A DNA stretch of 64,000 nucleotides from Curvularia sp. ZM96 (Eukaryota > Ascomycota > Dothideomycetes > Pleosporales > Pleosporaceae): NCBI GenBank assembly GCA_022457065.1, contig JAJGBQ010000004.1, positions 1,736,001 to 1,800,000 on the forward strand, written 5' to 3'. Position 1 is the stretch's first letter. Each line of letters begins with the position of its first letter. The position numbers and the translations under genes are program-made. A model generated the notes under the pieces. The model saw only the letters and a program-made list of their open reading frames with translations. It had not been told where the DNA came from and did not search any database. This document shows positions 20,392-31,930 of this stretch, piece after piece.

Positions 20392-21586
20392 TTACAAGCA
20401 CTGGAAGTACCAGTCGTTCTGCTTGACACACTTGGTGCCCGACACGCAGTCAGTTGGACCCGTGTAGCCTTGACCACCACACTGGTAAAACTTTTGAGCA
20501 GTTGCTCCGCCCGAAGGAGAGGGTGTAGTAGGTGGGTTGGCAGGCTCAGCAGCTGGTTCAGCAGGCTCTTTGGTATCGTCAGAGCCTTCAGTGCATTCGG
20601 CAGAATCATCGCCAGCAGGCGAGCCAGCGGCAGGAGACTCACCAGCCGGAGACTCACCAGCAGGAGAACCAGCAGCAGGAGAACCGGCAGCCGGGGAGCC
20701 AGCGGAGGGAGAGCCCGCGGAGGGAGAGCCAGTGGCAGGGGGGTTGGCAGCAGGGGAACTGGCAGCAGGAGCGTTGGCCTCAGGAGCGCTGGCAGCCGGA
20801 GAGCTAGCAGGAGACGCGGCACCGCCGGCACCGTTCCAGACCTTAGGGCCGGGAATTGGGTAGCTTGTGAATGGGTTGTAGATGTCAAACAACACACCAG
20901 GTGTGTTGGCAGTGACGTAGCCTGGAATGGCAACACCAGCTGGGAGAGCAGCGGTACCAGATCCGCCGACCTTCACGTGGATCTGTAATGCAAAGTCAGC
21001 GTCTGTCACTGTAGAATGCCATACGGGTTCCAAAGCCACTTACACATTCCATGTAGAATTGCGCACCGCCAGCCCTGTTACCCTCGTGAAGAGCAATGAT
21101 CTCAGGACGGAAGACGTATTCTCCTGCTGCGACGTTGGGAACCTTGAACGTGTGCTGTCCCTTCTTTCCGTTGTAAGCACCGTTGCGAAGCTTCTCAACA
21201 GCCCACGTCTTGCCATCGAATCCATCTTCAGCAATCTTAGTCCACGACATGGAAGTGCCAGCCTTCGACATGTAGACCGAGATGGGACCCTTGTGAGATC
21301 CGTCAATGATCTGGTCACCGGCGACAGGGCCATTGTGGTACCATTGGACAGCAATCTCATCGCCAGGGTTGACATTCACAGACTTCGATGCCTTGATGTT
21401 GGCTACATTGCATTCCATAGCCTTGGAAGTCACATCAGTGACAGGCGAGTTGTTGGGAGGGGTGTCAATGTAGCCACCCTGTGAATTACCGAAACCTTGA
21501 TCTTTGTCATTGACGGAAATGCCCCAGATTGTGCAATGGGCGCTGGCCATGCCAGCAAGGGCAAGAGCAGAAATGAAGGTCTTCAT
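20392..21586 (-). CDS. Secreted AA9 lytic polysaccharide monooxygenase with CBM1
   Basis: Exons 21044-21586 and 20392-20982, with a 61-nt intron, give 377 residues. A 16-residue signal peptide ends ASA, leaving His17 as the mature N-terminus, the first ligand of the copper histidine brace. The partner is His167 in RPEIIALHEG, and Tyr178 in QFYMEC is the axial residue; Gln176 fits the usual second-sphere site. After the catalytic domain, a linker of about 110 residues repeats Ser-Pro-Ala-Gly-Glu/Ala units. It ends in a CBM1 (YQCGGQGYTGPTDC, then CVKQNDWYFQCL) with its aromatic cellulose-binding residues. The enzyme oxidatively cleaves cellulose or related glucans outside the cell. The tandem linker is prone to length change. 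Confidence 0.95.
20610..20800 (-). repeat. Tandem repeat encoding the AA9 Ser-Pro-Ala-Gly linker
   Basis: Imperfect copies of a 12- to 15-nt unit, about twelve in number, encode GSPAGESPA/GSPSAGSPA-type repeats between the AA9 domain and the CBM1. Copies differ mostly at third positions, so they are old enough to have diverged yet kept in frame. Confidence 0.75.
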
Positions 21587-21763
21587 TTTTGAATGAGGGT
21601 ACAAGTGATTGAGTGATGAACCGTTTGAGTATGAAGCCTGTCAGTAAAGAATGATTGTTTGAAGCAAACAAGAAACAAAAGAGTCAAAGACTGAATTGAA
21701 GGTATGTAGAATGAATGTGTTGAGCGTCAAGCGTGCCCTTTCTAACCTGGGTGCGCAGCCACG

Positions 21764-21772
21764 TTTTATATA
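21764..21772 (-). promoter_or_regulatory. Probable TATA box of the AA9 gene
   Basis: The minus strand reads TATATAAAA about 180 bases upstream of the AA9 ATG, with a pyrimidine-rich and then A-rich leader between. Spacing is reasonable for a fungal core promoter; the start site is not known. Confidence 0.4.
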
Positions 21773-24191
21773 GTTTGATCTCTTTTCCTGTGTACACAGT
21801 GTAACGGCTTCAGGCGCTCGTCGTATTGCTTCCTTGCCCAAGACAGTTAGCAGGGGCATTTCCGTCGTCGTTTCTAACACGCCTCTAGTGCTGATAGGAG
21901 TCAGTGGGCCACATGTTTGGACTGTCCTCCGTATACGGGCCATCGGGGACAAATTCGCGTGGCAGATGAGGCCAAGACCGTCCGTTCCTAGGCAAGAGGG
22001 GCTGGATCATTGTCCTCCTCTTCGGGATTTGTTCTAGCTGTATATCCTTTACGCTCCGAACATAGGCAACTGGGATTGTGGGCTCGAACATTATCGCTTC
22101 TCTTGAGCTGTAAGAGGCCCTTGTATGACCAGTATTATGCGAAAGTAGTCAGCCTTGTTCCTGTTGGCGAAACTTTCCAGGACATGATGTCAGTGTTGTT
22201 ATGGTTCGCTGTGATTGTTCGAGAAGCCAGGCAAAGTCTTGGAGCGGGCTTGGATGACGGGATGTGGTAACGGCGTATTGTCAGGCGCTGTCATCTCGGT
22301 ACTGGGGACGGCGATTTAAGCGTTGGCACCGCGTATGCTTCCGGTATCTAGTGGTGTCAAGATATTTCGCCGTGCCGAAGGCGCGGGCGAAGGAGAGGAG
22401 GCATCGGTAGCGTTATGTAAAGGGCGTTCAGTAACCAGCGCACAGATGAAAACGCCAAGTCAGCCCTATTGCTATGCCTTTATTGTAGTGGGTAAAGATA
22501 GTCTAGCAAAGTGGACACTCATGTTTATTGCGAGCACTTGTTTCCGGTTTCGTTGCGATCTATTCAAGAGTCGTGGTCGAGTCCGTGGTGACTACTTGCC
22601 TAACACGGCACGGAAGTATAGGGCTACTTCAGGCAATACCTAAGTAGTGTCCGCTTATTCGAAGCACACGCTGTTTCATATTGACACCTAGCCGTCTTTA
22701 ATCACTGCCGCGTCTGTGCATGCAACGGCTGAATCGGATCCTCTCCGTTGTTGGGATTAGCGTGTTTTCTTGATCTTGGTACAATTTAAATAGATTCGTT
22801 TAATATGTGCTTCCGTTTCACAAGTTTCATGCATAGTTGTCGCCCGGAAATGCAAATTTACATATAATTACCATGGCTTTTGAAGTTAGCGACCCCAAAG
22901 ATGGACTGCATTTTGTATGCCTATACTATGCAGACACATTCAATGCAGTATGTGAGGCACGTGCTTGAACGTAGCCCAGACGAACATCATGACGCCCCTT
23001 AGGAACGGTCATCGAATAGACACACGCCCAACTCTAACTCGGACTCTGGCGCAGATCCTGATGCTATTTTGCAGGTTACTTGGTCAAGCCCGGCCTGCGA
23101 AACCATTCTGCGATTCATCGCCCTGAGGATAAAGTGGCGCCTATACGAAGGGTTGCTCTGTCACTTCGTAATACGGTTGTATCCATCAGCACATTTCAAT
23201 GCATATCTTCTACTTCTGTCTCCCGCATCTACCGCAGTACAAAGATGAAGTCCACAATATTTTGAACAACTGCGATAGCAGTTCTTATGGCGTTGGCAAC
23301 TCAACCACTGTAATGTCCAACATTTTAAACTTACGCCAACTTTTAGAATATTTGAGATGCGCGAAAGATGCTGCTACTAGATTTCTTGTGCCAGATCAGG
23401 GGATAATCCAAGTGTTAGTTGTCACGTGACGTAGTATATACAGAAGAGGGCTCGTCAACAACCAGAACCATACCTACTTACAAAGATATACTATCAACAT
23501 GGTAAATAAAATAGCTGTGAAAACTACAGCTCCTTTGCAAGGTTTGTAGGCCGTGGTTGTCAGGCTGTTCTAGTCCACGTAGAGGAAGGGACCTCCCTCT
23601 ACTCCATCTGCTCATTCCTAGTACCACAACACATTTGCATTTATAATAACACCGCACTTACACTTTCCTTTCCCCTCTAAGCCTCGCGCCTGCACAGAAC
23701 CGCACCTGTATCTTAGAGTCTAAACAAACCCGCAGCTATGGCACCACCTTTCTTCCTCCACAACATTCTCGCAAAGTTCACCTTTACGAACATTATCGTG
23801 GCTCAAGGCCTCGCTTTCGAATCGCGACTCTGACTGTAAAGTCTTTCCTTCGATTTTAGTTTGGTGAGCTGAGGGGCGGCCTGCTGTTTTTTGTGATACT
23901 TTTGATAGGCCAATCGCCGCAGGCGAGCCAGGACTAGTGAACAATAGAAAAGAAATACCAAGGTTCACAATTCTCAAATTCCGGGCCAGTGGTGCAAGTG
24001 CAGGAACAAGGCGCAATTTCCTCGTGGCGTCTCTGATAGAAGAACAAGAAAGTTGCCTCCACGTCTATCAATAGTTGGAGATCTGAATAATAAGTCAAAA
24101 TGGCGACTGGTGTGAAGAGCTTCAACTCTGGATCCTCAGTGCTCTCTACCAAGTTTCTAAGCGAGCGCTGAATTCAGTACAGGCAACAACA
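21773..24191. other. Gene-poor region upstream of AA9
   Basis: About 2.4 kb without a supportable gene. Frames up to 106 codons exist but lack ATG starts or patterns. Two similar strings in the same orientation (near 22511 and 22647, agTGGACAC..TTATTGCGAGCAC and agTGTCCGC..TTATTCGAAGCAC) recall inverted-repeat termini of DNA transposons, but no inverted partner or transposase was found. A promoter-like block is listed separately. Confidence 0.4.
23421..23501 (+). promoter_or_regulatory. Promoter-like block with GTCACGTGAC palindrome and leader
   Basis: A perfect 10-base palindrome (an E-box/CACGTG core) is followed at once by GTAGTATATA, then about 55 bases of CAA/ACC-rich leader and an ATG at 23499 in the context CAACATGG. 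The order looks like a complete fungal core promoter and 5' leader. The ATG is followed by GTAAAT. A 62-nt intron ending GTTGTCAG would give a 39-residue product; the unspliced frame stops after 16 codons. Confidence 0.35.
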
Positions 24192-26000
24192 ATGGGTTCA
24201 TCAACAGGGAAAAGCTCATTGGACGATAACCAAGTCAACGAACTCTGGTTCTGTGAGTAACGAAATTTATCGCACCGCACCGTCGCCTACAAATAAGCTG
24301 TACATCGCAGTCCTCAGTCTTCTTCCTTCCTCATCTCCTCCCTACAATCCTATGATTCCCTCCTCTACTCCTCTCTTACAACCTCAACCTATGATTAGTC
24401 TTACATCCGCATCGCCTCCTACTTCTTTTATATTCTTACCTCTGCTTCGCATGTAGCGATCAGTCCTTCAATGTTTTCTCAGAAATACATCGGGGTTTAG
24501 AGCTTCGGCGCTCTCCACCGAAAACGCGCTCCATGTCTCGTTGCCAATCTCTCCGAGCCAGTTCGAACGCCTCACTGAGCCATTCAATCTGTAGTCAAAT
24601 CCAGAAACTGGATGCACATTACAGAACAACAACAACATCACTATTCAACATAAGCCCATTAGACGATGGCTCACTATCAGGAGTCTGCTCAAAGTCCTCA
24701 AACTATAGTTCTAGCGCCGCAACACAACATACGCTATGAATACATTATCCGGGCGGCTCTCCTCTTTTTCAGCCATCACTGTACCTCGTTGGAACCATGT
24801 CGCCGCAAGCCGAGTCCATCAATCCACCGGGACAACGAGAGGTCCCTGTTGTTCTCTCACCTGCTCGCGATTAGCCTGCTCTTCATCAAAACTGTCGTAT
24901 TACTGAGATACGACTCCGAAGGACGACAAACTCTCGTATAGCTTTCGGCAGTGGAAATCCAACGAAGCGATTTCGACCATCTTCGCCTATATCTTCTCAC
25001 TATGCGGCCAAAATCCGAATCGATCAACCTATCCGGCCAAGGATAGTTTCCAGTTATCGTCTTCTCGAGAGCCCTGATAACTTACTATAACCCAACACCT
25101 AGCGTTATAGCCGTGGTTACCATAGTGGCTAGATTATCTCAGCTCTCTAGAGCTAGATAATTGTCACGATCTATTCGAGTTATAATATATCGGAGATCTC
25201 TTTCTCACCGATTTCCATGTCTTTCTTACTCCTCCAACCTTCATCGAGATACCGGCCATGTCCCCAAACCTATCAGGACGACGGGCAATCCCCATCAGTC
25301 TCTCCAGGAAAGCCAGACCTGCCTATTGTAGCCCGCCGAATTATTACGTCTATGAAGAGCTACGACAGTGGCTCCTCCAGTGGCTAGTCTTTCTTCACTT
25401 TGCTGCACCTAACGACCGAGACGAACGTCTATGCCGAGAATTGTCAGATACAGCGGAGACAGCTGCGAGGCCAGGATATCGCACTTATCAATAGACAAGA
25501 AGCTTCGAGGATCTACGAGTTCAGCTACTGGTTAATCCAGGACAAGGGAATATGGCCTAGTTCTGATGCTTTCTTATGGCTTGGGCATAACGTAGACGAC
25601 GTTATGGAGGCTGTCGCGTAGAAGGACGTCGAGGCTAAGCTATAGAGCGAGGAGTTGTCTATCGCGCCCTCGTAAAAAGCAAGAATCGCCTATTACCACC
25701 CACCATCCAGTACCATTAAAGAAAGCTAGAGCAGTGGCTACCTGCATGGCTAGAATACCTTCAATCTCTTATCCTTAAGCCTACGGACGACGACTTATGT
25801 AGACGCCACAGAATACAAGAGATGCAGCTTAGAAAGTTAAGGGGCCAAGCTGTCGCGTTCGTTAACGCTCAAGAGGCATTGCGCATCTACTAGCTAGGGT
25901 ACAGGCTTGTCTTGAAGCATGTACCTGGTCGTGATTTGCATCACGGCTCCGATCCCTACCTTAAGGTATAAGGATTTCGAGTTAGAGTTGTGGAGATGGA
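24192..26000 (+). pseudogene. Decayed locus with tandem protein-like modules
   Basis: It starts with a plausible first exon (ATG 24192, MGSSTGKSSLDDNQVNELWF, GTGAGT donor at 24253; a 58-nt intron would end CATCGCAG). Further on, three segments begin with related peptides: 24797 (MSPQAESINPPGQREVPVVL), 25002 (MRPKSESINLSGQ) and 25258 (MSPNLSGRRAIPISLSRKAR). The last segment and the next one, from about 25640, match along their length. They share KARPAYCSPP / KARIAYYHPP, ELRQWLLQWL / LEQWLPAWL, and QLRGQDIALINRQEASRIY / KLRGQAVAFVNAQEALRIY. Stops and frame slips interrupt every copy. I do not recognise the family. Confidence 0.5.
25258..25990 (+). repeat. Two diverged tandem copies of one protein-like unit
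   Basis: The clearest pair of the array, with a period of about 370-380 bases. Similarity shows only after translation with frame corrections, so the duplication is old. Both copies share a Trp-Leu-rich helix, a Leu-Cys-Arg step and an LRGQ..A..N.QEA.RIY helix. Confidence 0.5.
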
Positions 26001-29000
26001 GGGTGCTAGTGAGGGGGTCGGTCATATGTCGATGTAGTTTTGCGGAGGCTGGGTGAACTGTGATTGTTAGTTGGAATCATTCACAAAAAGCCGAAGTCAA
26101 TCTGGAGTATAGACAAGACGGCGCGGCGCGATGAGGAGGAACCCCCTTACCGATCGACACGGCCAAACAGTGGCTTCACCTGGACTATTGTATTCATCAT
26201 GAAACCAATCAATTTCAAAGTTCATTCGCGAAGTGCATCTTGAAAATGCTAGGATCTTGTTGTGTTTGCATAGTGATTGATAACTCGAGTAGTTTAAATG
26301 ACAGTTGGTGAAGAAGCCAATGAGTAGTTCGTATCCCATTAGAAATAAGCTCCGCCTACCTGATCCTTGCTTATGACATTAACTGACCGATACAAGATAC
26401 TTGGATATTCTGTTGCAACATTATCCAAGATACAGTGGAGCGTGTTACCGACGAGAGCCCTGCTGCAGCACCGAACTAGGGCCGTGTTGAGACGGGGGGT
26501 ACAATTGCTACGAGCCTGTGGTCTGAGAAAGAACCAACAGTGATAAACTAAAGACGGCAGCGGAACGAGCTAGTAATTTCCCAACACGCTGATGGATGAG
26601 ATGAGCTTAATCTCCAAGCTAAGTCTCAAGAATCAGAAGGCTCTGCTCTAGTAATGTTCATTTCGTCTTAGCGACGTAAATACTACTTCGTAAGAGTGAA
26701 TCTTTCTCAACGCCTAAGAGACACCAGCCCATGGAAGACAGAAGTTCTAGGAGCTTTCAGAAGCGTGAGATTTCTGCGTATATGGGTTCATGACGTGTCT
26801 GTGCTGTATCTCTTTGATTCTGATACGTCGGAAGTCGGTTGCGTATTCTCTGCGCTGACGAGGAGCATTGCTACCAGATGTATTGTAAGTTGGGTACGGA
26901 TGAGCGTGTCGCTGAACCCGATGCTCGCTTCGTATTCATTGAAAGCGCAAGTATCGTCAGGGCAAGCTATGAGCCATGAGCGCCACTATCACATGTTGTT
27001 TAGATAGCTTCCCTTTCGGCTATCTTACGCTGAAGGATTCCATATCGTCGAACGCATGATAGGCGTATATTAAACTCAATGCGTGTATACCTTACTGATG
27101 TCTTGGTTAGTTTCTTGTAGAGACATCCCGAACTCGAGCGTCGTTTCGGCTTTCGACTCAGTATGGTACAGACGTTTTCAGCGCCCTAAGCGCTGCCAAG
27201 TAGGACGATTTCAAACCCGGAGTCGCATGGATATAAAGCCCCTGCAGAGAGATCCATGTTACCGTTCAAAAGACGTTGAATTAAGATTGTTTTGTCATAA
27301 TGAATGCGAAAGGTATGAACGGAAAGTTGGGGATTAAAAGCTTAGTCCAGGGTAGGACCGACATTAGAGCAATAACGTTGGAGATAAGATGCTCACACAG
27401 TGGACTGATTCAATCAAATCCGATCTTAATTCTCAAAAATTTAGATGATCCCACCTTCAGTGAGTGAACGCAACTAGGAGCAGAAATGTTTCAACGCATG
27501 GAAGCGGGCCAGTTGTTTTAGATGGAGATCTTATCAAGGCCCCGCCCGACAGGGCGTGCGGCCTGGACCTGGCAAGATGAGAAGGCTCTAATCAAAAAGC
27601 TTGGAAGGGCTTATATTGAAAGAGCAACTTCTCATCTCTACACCGTTCTGTTTCTAGTGCGCAGACCAGGATTATCTCACTCCAGGCCGTCGGCTACACG
27701 TACGCGATGCAATCAATGCATGTAAGCGTAGTTGAGGCTTGCATGGGGACTGTCAGCGAAACAGACCGCAGTACACTAAATTTGAGAAGCGTCCAGATTG
27801 CAATACCTTTCGGTGCGTCTGGTGGCTCTCACTGATGTAGCACGGTCATAATAGCAAAACGTTAAGGCTCGTTTTTCAAAATCGAATACGGTAAACTCAG
27901 TAGGCTTACTCGTACACCGTCAGAGAATTACGCAATGCATGGCGCCACGTGGTACAACTGGTCGAAAGTAAGCGAAGGTTCTGCCGCCCCCAGCTCGAAA
28001 CCTTGGTAGGCGGTACTACGGCACGGCACCTAATCTTGGCAGACGCAACATCGAGAAGTCGTTTCTGACAGCCAGCGACTTTTCTTGCAGTGCACAAAAA
28101 CACCCACTAAATTAATTACAAGCACAATCTACAGGTTGCGCCAGATTGAGACATCTTTCGGTTCCTGCATCAAACCACGGCTAACCCCGCAACGATGATG
28201 CTTCTAAGCCGGCCCGGCTTCATCTATTTTCCCCAGATCCTCGTGATCATGCTCCCCTTCCCGACTTTTCTACCTTATTCACAAAGCTCACCGCGAGAGA
28301 TCGACCGAGCCTACTTTTCGGCAGTTTGTTTTCATGGAAATCATTCTTCGGTGATGTCCAAAAAACGGGCAAGACGGGAACGATTCCGGCTCACGAAACC
28401 TTCGTCGACGAGGCACATGACTCTAGCAGGTTGAAAACAGTTAGCCAGTTAGGCTCTACTGTTCCTGACCCACGTGTGAGGTACTTGAAATCTTGCCGAG
28501 ACGCTGGCAGTTGAAAGTTCCATGTAAATAAGGCTGGATGCAGCATGGGCTGCACTGTGGGGGCTGTGGGGTTATTCTGCGAATCTTGAGCCCATTCCAG
28601 ACTAAGTACCCTAATTGGGAAGCTGGCACGGCAAATACCCTGGCCCATGTCTGTAATTTCCGACGATGTAGTTCGTGCGGAGACGAATTCGCCGATGCAC
28701 AATTATAGTGGGTTAGCCGAGCCCTATCTGATTGGTGATGCATATTAGATTCTCCGTGGTGGCCATGCTCACATGAGTAGTTGAAGCCCATGACGCTGAA
28801 CATGGAAGTTCCTGGATGGAACCATTTTGGAAGCTCCGTCGGGAACTAGGGACGCATTGCGACTGACAGCGTACTGAATTATATGAAGACCCACCAGATT
28901 TTAGTCCACCGTCTAAAGTCCTGATCCCAGACCTTGCAGCGTCGTTCAAGGAAGTGTGGAATTGAACAAGTACAAAAGGTCGGGCGAAGGTGAAGAAAAA

Positions 29001-29062
29001 GCAAGACACAACGCAGCAGAAAACCTTCACCAGTAGCCAACCGTCCTCTCTCCACATCCACC
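26001..29062. other. Gene-poor region before the GH12 gene
   Basis: About 3 kb with no supportable gene. A minus-strand stretch at about 26780-26980 reads sensibly for some 55 codons (FNEYEASIGFSDTLIRTQ) but has a stop just upstream and no start. It may be a gene relic. The last 100 bases, with A-rich and CA-rich sequence, should be the GH12 leader. Confidence 0.4.
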
Positions 29063-29896
29063 ATGAAGGTCGTATCATTCATCCTCGGCGCTCTCGCGTC
29101 CGTTGCCAGCGCACAGCAGGCTACTCTTTGCAAGGACTTTGAGTACTACTCGAGCAACGGCTACGAGCTCAACAACAACATCTGGGGCCGCAGCTCTGCA
29201 ACTTCGGGCTCCCAGTGCACCTACGTTAACAGCGTGAGCTCCACCGGCGCCAAGTGGTCCTCCAACTGGCAGTGGCAGGGTGGCAAGGACAACGTCAAGA
29301 GCTACGTCTACTCTGGACGCCAGATTGTCAAGAAGCCCGTCACTCAATACAGCAACCTTGAGACGGAGGCGTACTGGGTCTACGACACCTCCAACATTCG
29401 CTGCAATGTTGCGTACGATCTGTTCACGGCTGCCGATCCCAACCACTCCACCAGCAGCGGTGACTACGAGCTCATGGTTTGGTAAGTTTAAGCGTCAGAC
29501 TCCAAGTTTACAGATGGCAGACACTGATTCGTGAACTATAGGCTCGGCAGGTACGATGTGTACCCCATTGGATCCTCGCAAGGGATGGTCAACGTCGCCG
29601 GACGTACCTGGGAACTCTTCTACGGCCTGAACGGCAACATGAAGGTGTACAGCTTCGTCACTCCTTCAGGCCCCATCTACAACTTCAAGGCCAGCATGAA
29701 GGACTTCTTCACCTACCTCCAGAACAACAAGGGCTTCCCTGCTTCCAGCCAGAACCTCATCAGTAAGTTTTTTTTTCGATGTATATATGACGATGGAAAT
29801 ACTAACAACACAACAGCCTACCAGTTCGGTACCGAGGCTTTCACTGGCGGCCCAGCCAAGTTCACCGTCAACCAGTGGTCTGCCAACGCCTACTAG
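29063..29896 (+). CDS. Secreted GH12 endoglucanase / xyloglucanase
   Basis: Three exons (29063-29481, 29542-29762, 29817-29896) with 60- and 54-nt introns give 239 residues, the usual GH12 size. A 17-residue signal peptide ends SVASA. The beta-jelly-roll core shows NNIWGRSSATSGSQCTYVN, a YELMVW strand carrying the nucleophile Glu136 and FGTEAF carrying the acid/base Glu220. WSSNWQWQGG lies in the cleft. GH12 enzymes cut beta-1,4-glucan or xyloglucan with retention. There is no binding module. Codon use is strongly C-ending, suggesting high expression. Confidence 0.95.
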
Positions 29897-31345
29897 ATCA
29901 GACGATTTGAGTGGTTTCCTAGATGGAACACTACTTCAATTGGGGAATAGGATCTCAAACCATCAGTATGAGGGGTATGAATGACATGTGTACATACCGA
30001 TGCTTTTTCTTCTGTATATATTAGCTGCCTCTGGCTTTTTTCAAGAATCGCGAATTCCAAAGTTTTTTGTTACTCAATGCACTTGGTACCAATACTGCAC
30101 CTGCATAATATTCCTGACAAGGCACGGCGATTTTGAAGAAAAAAAAACATACTCATCTGCCGAAAGGGAAACAGCTCCTCTCGTACTCCGTACTTCACTC
30201 AACTCTCCCTATCTGTCGTCTGCGCCACGCCCCTTCTCTTCTCAGCCCCTTTCCCACCAGCCCCCCTTCCCAAATCGCACAAACCACCATGAAACCTCTC
30301 ATCCACCCAATCACTTCACCGACAACAACAAACCTCCGACTCCCGCAGCTGCGTCGCCCATCCCACCACGCTGAGTGGTGCTAACGTCCATCTGGGCCAG
30401 CCCCGTAAATCTCGCTTAACCGCGCCACTTCAGCCTGCGCTGCCATTGGCGTGCCCTGCACCCCCACGAAACACCCTCCCACCCCGGTCCCACCCAACCA
30501 ACGACCTCGTACCGTCAATACGCAGTACCACTGGATGAGCTGTTTTGCTTTACAACGGGAACGTTGCGACAGGGTTGAAAAAGGGTCTTGTATGTGTGTG
30601 TGTTAGCCCCCTTAATCGGTGTTTTGGCTGCTTTGGGGTTGTGAGAGGGGCACGGGATGGAGTGTGCTTTTTTGACTGGAGGTGGCGGGAGGGTGGTGGT
30701 TGATATGATTGATCGTTTGTGTGTTTGGCTATGTTGTGTAGACGGGAGGTAAAGGGGATGTGGGAATGTACAATTATCTTGTTGTTGTTGTGGACTTGAG
30801 CTTAACTATTTTTTCGTGTTTTTGGTTCTCTTCCACTTTGTTCACGTCACTTCATTTTCCACGCTATTCACTTTTCTTGTACTTCCCTTCTTTACTAGTC
30901 TTCCTTAACTTCATCTGCACTTTCAGGCTTGGCATCTTGTTTGGCGTGCCAGCTGATATTTCCACGTTATTTCTCTCTTTTCCATCCTTGTCTTACTTTT
31001 CCCTTCTCACGTGGGCAAGGCACATGTGAGGTCGACGGATGACTACGTAAGAGCTAGACTAGTCACGATACGCCGACTCTATAATTTGCTATTCACAAAG
31101 CATCCTCGAGCCGAAAACATTCGGATACGCCGCTCAGCTGTGTTGTAACACGTTACACTTTATTCGGCCACATCTTACTCAATCCCAATCACCTCGACTA
31201 CACATCGCTCTTATTCTCACAGCCACGTCTCGACTTTCGACCGCCTCGACTAAACAGGACTGGACAAATCCACACATACCTATCCGCTTCGAAACCCGAA
31301 ACCCACCAGTACCCCTCCAACCAACTACCACAAAGGCAAATAACC
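29897..31345. other. Intergenic region, about 1.4 kb
   Basis: The middle (30180-30520) is rich in C/T, with runs such as CCCCCCTTCCC, then switches to G/T-rich sequence (30580-30760), giving a strong local strand skew. No gene is supported. The last 150 bases are a CA-rich leader for the downstream gene. Confidence 0.5.
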
Positions 31346-31930
31346 ATGCTTTACACCCTTCTCACCTCTGTCCTTTTCCTCCTCCCCACAGCAACCACCG
31401 CCCACGCCTCCCCTATCACTCCAATATCTCGCTGCACACCCACCAACCTCCTCACCAACCCCTCCTTCGAGACCTCCCCGACCGACATATCCCCCTGGCT
31501 CTCCCTCGCCACCGGCTCCTTCTCAACGCGGCACCTCATCTCTGGAGGCCACACCGGTGCCACCGCGTACTTCGCCGCCAGCAACAGCAGCACCGACACC
31601 TTATCCACCCTCACATTATCTCAATCGTATTTCTCCGCTCCAGTCGGGCGGACTGTGAAGTGCTATGCGTGGGTTAAGGCGGGAAAGCGGGAGACGGGGA
31701 CGACGAGGGTGGAAGTTTTTCTGGATGGAACGAGTTGTGGTGGGGCAGTGGAGTTAGGGACTGATGGGAAAGAGGAGTGGATAAGGGTAGGGGGAGAAAT
31801 CGTGGTGAAGGATGTTGGGGGTGGGGAGGTGGGACATACGGTTGCGGTTACGGTGCAAGGGTATGGGGTTGAGGCGAGTGAGGGGTGTAATGTTATGATT
31901 GACGATGTTGGGGTGGAGGTTGGGTGTTGA
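31346..31930 (+). CDS. Small secreted protein with CBM4/9-like fold
   Basis: Single exon, 194 residues. A signal peptide (LLTSVLFLLPTATTAHA) is followed by RCTPTNLLTNPSFETSP, the typical opening of carbohydrate-binding modules of the CBM4/9 superfamily. Next come a Ser/Thr-rich middle and strands ending CNVMIDDVGVEVGC. Three or four cysteines probably pair. No catalytic domain is attached, so it may bind wall glycans alone. The first half of the gene is strongly C-rich on the plus strand and the second half strongly G-rich, switching near 31640, although the reading frame does not change. Confidence 0.72.
   Translation: MLYTLLTSVLFLLPTATTAHASPITPISRCTPTNLLTNPSFETSPTDISPWLSLATGSFSTRHLISGGHTGATAYFAASNSSTDTLSTLTLSQSYFSAPVGRTVKCYAWVKAGKRETGTTRVEVFLDGTSCGGAVELGTDGKEEWIRVGGEIVVKDVGGGEVGHTVAVTVQGYGVEASEGCNVMIDDVGVEVGC

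Noticed and set aside
28391..28803. Overlapping 103- and 115-codon minus-strand frames near 28.5 kb
   Set aside because: Two frames over the same bases, neither with domain, signal peptide or splice logic.
10241..31930. Secondary-metabolite or CAZyme biosynthetic gene cluster
   Set aside because: There is no PKS, NRPS, terpene synthase, transporter or pathway regulator among the carbohydrate-active genes, and housekeeping genes lie between them.
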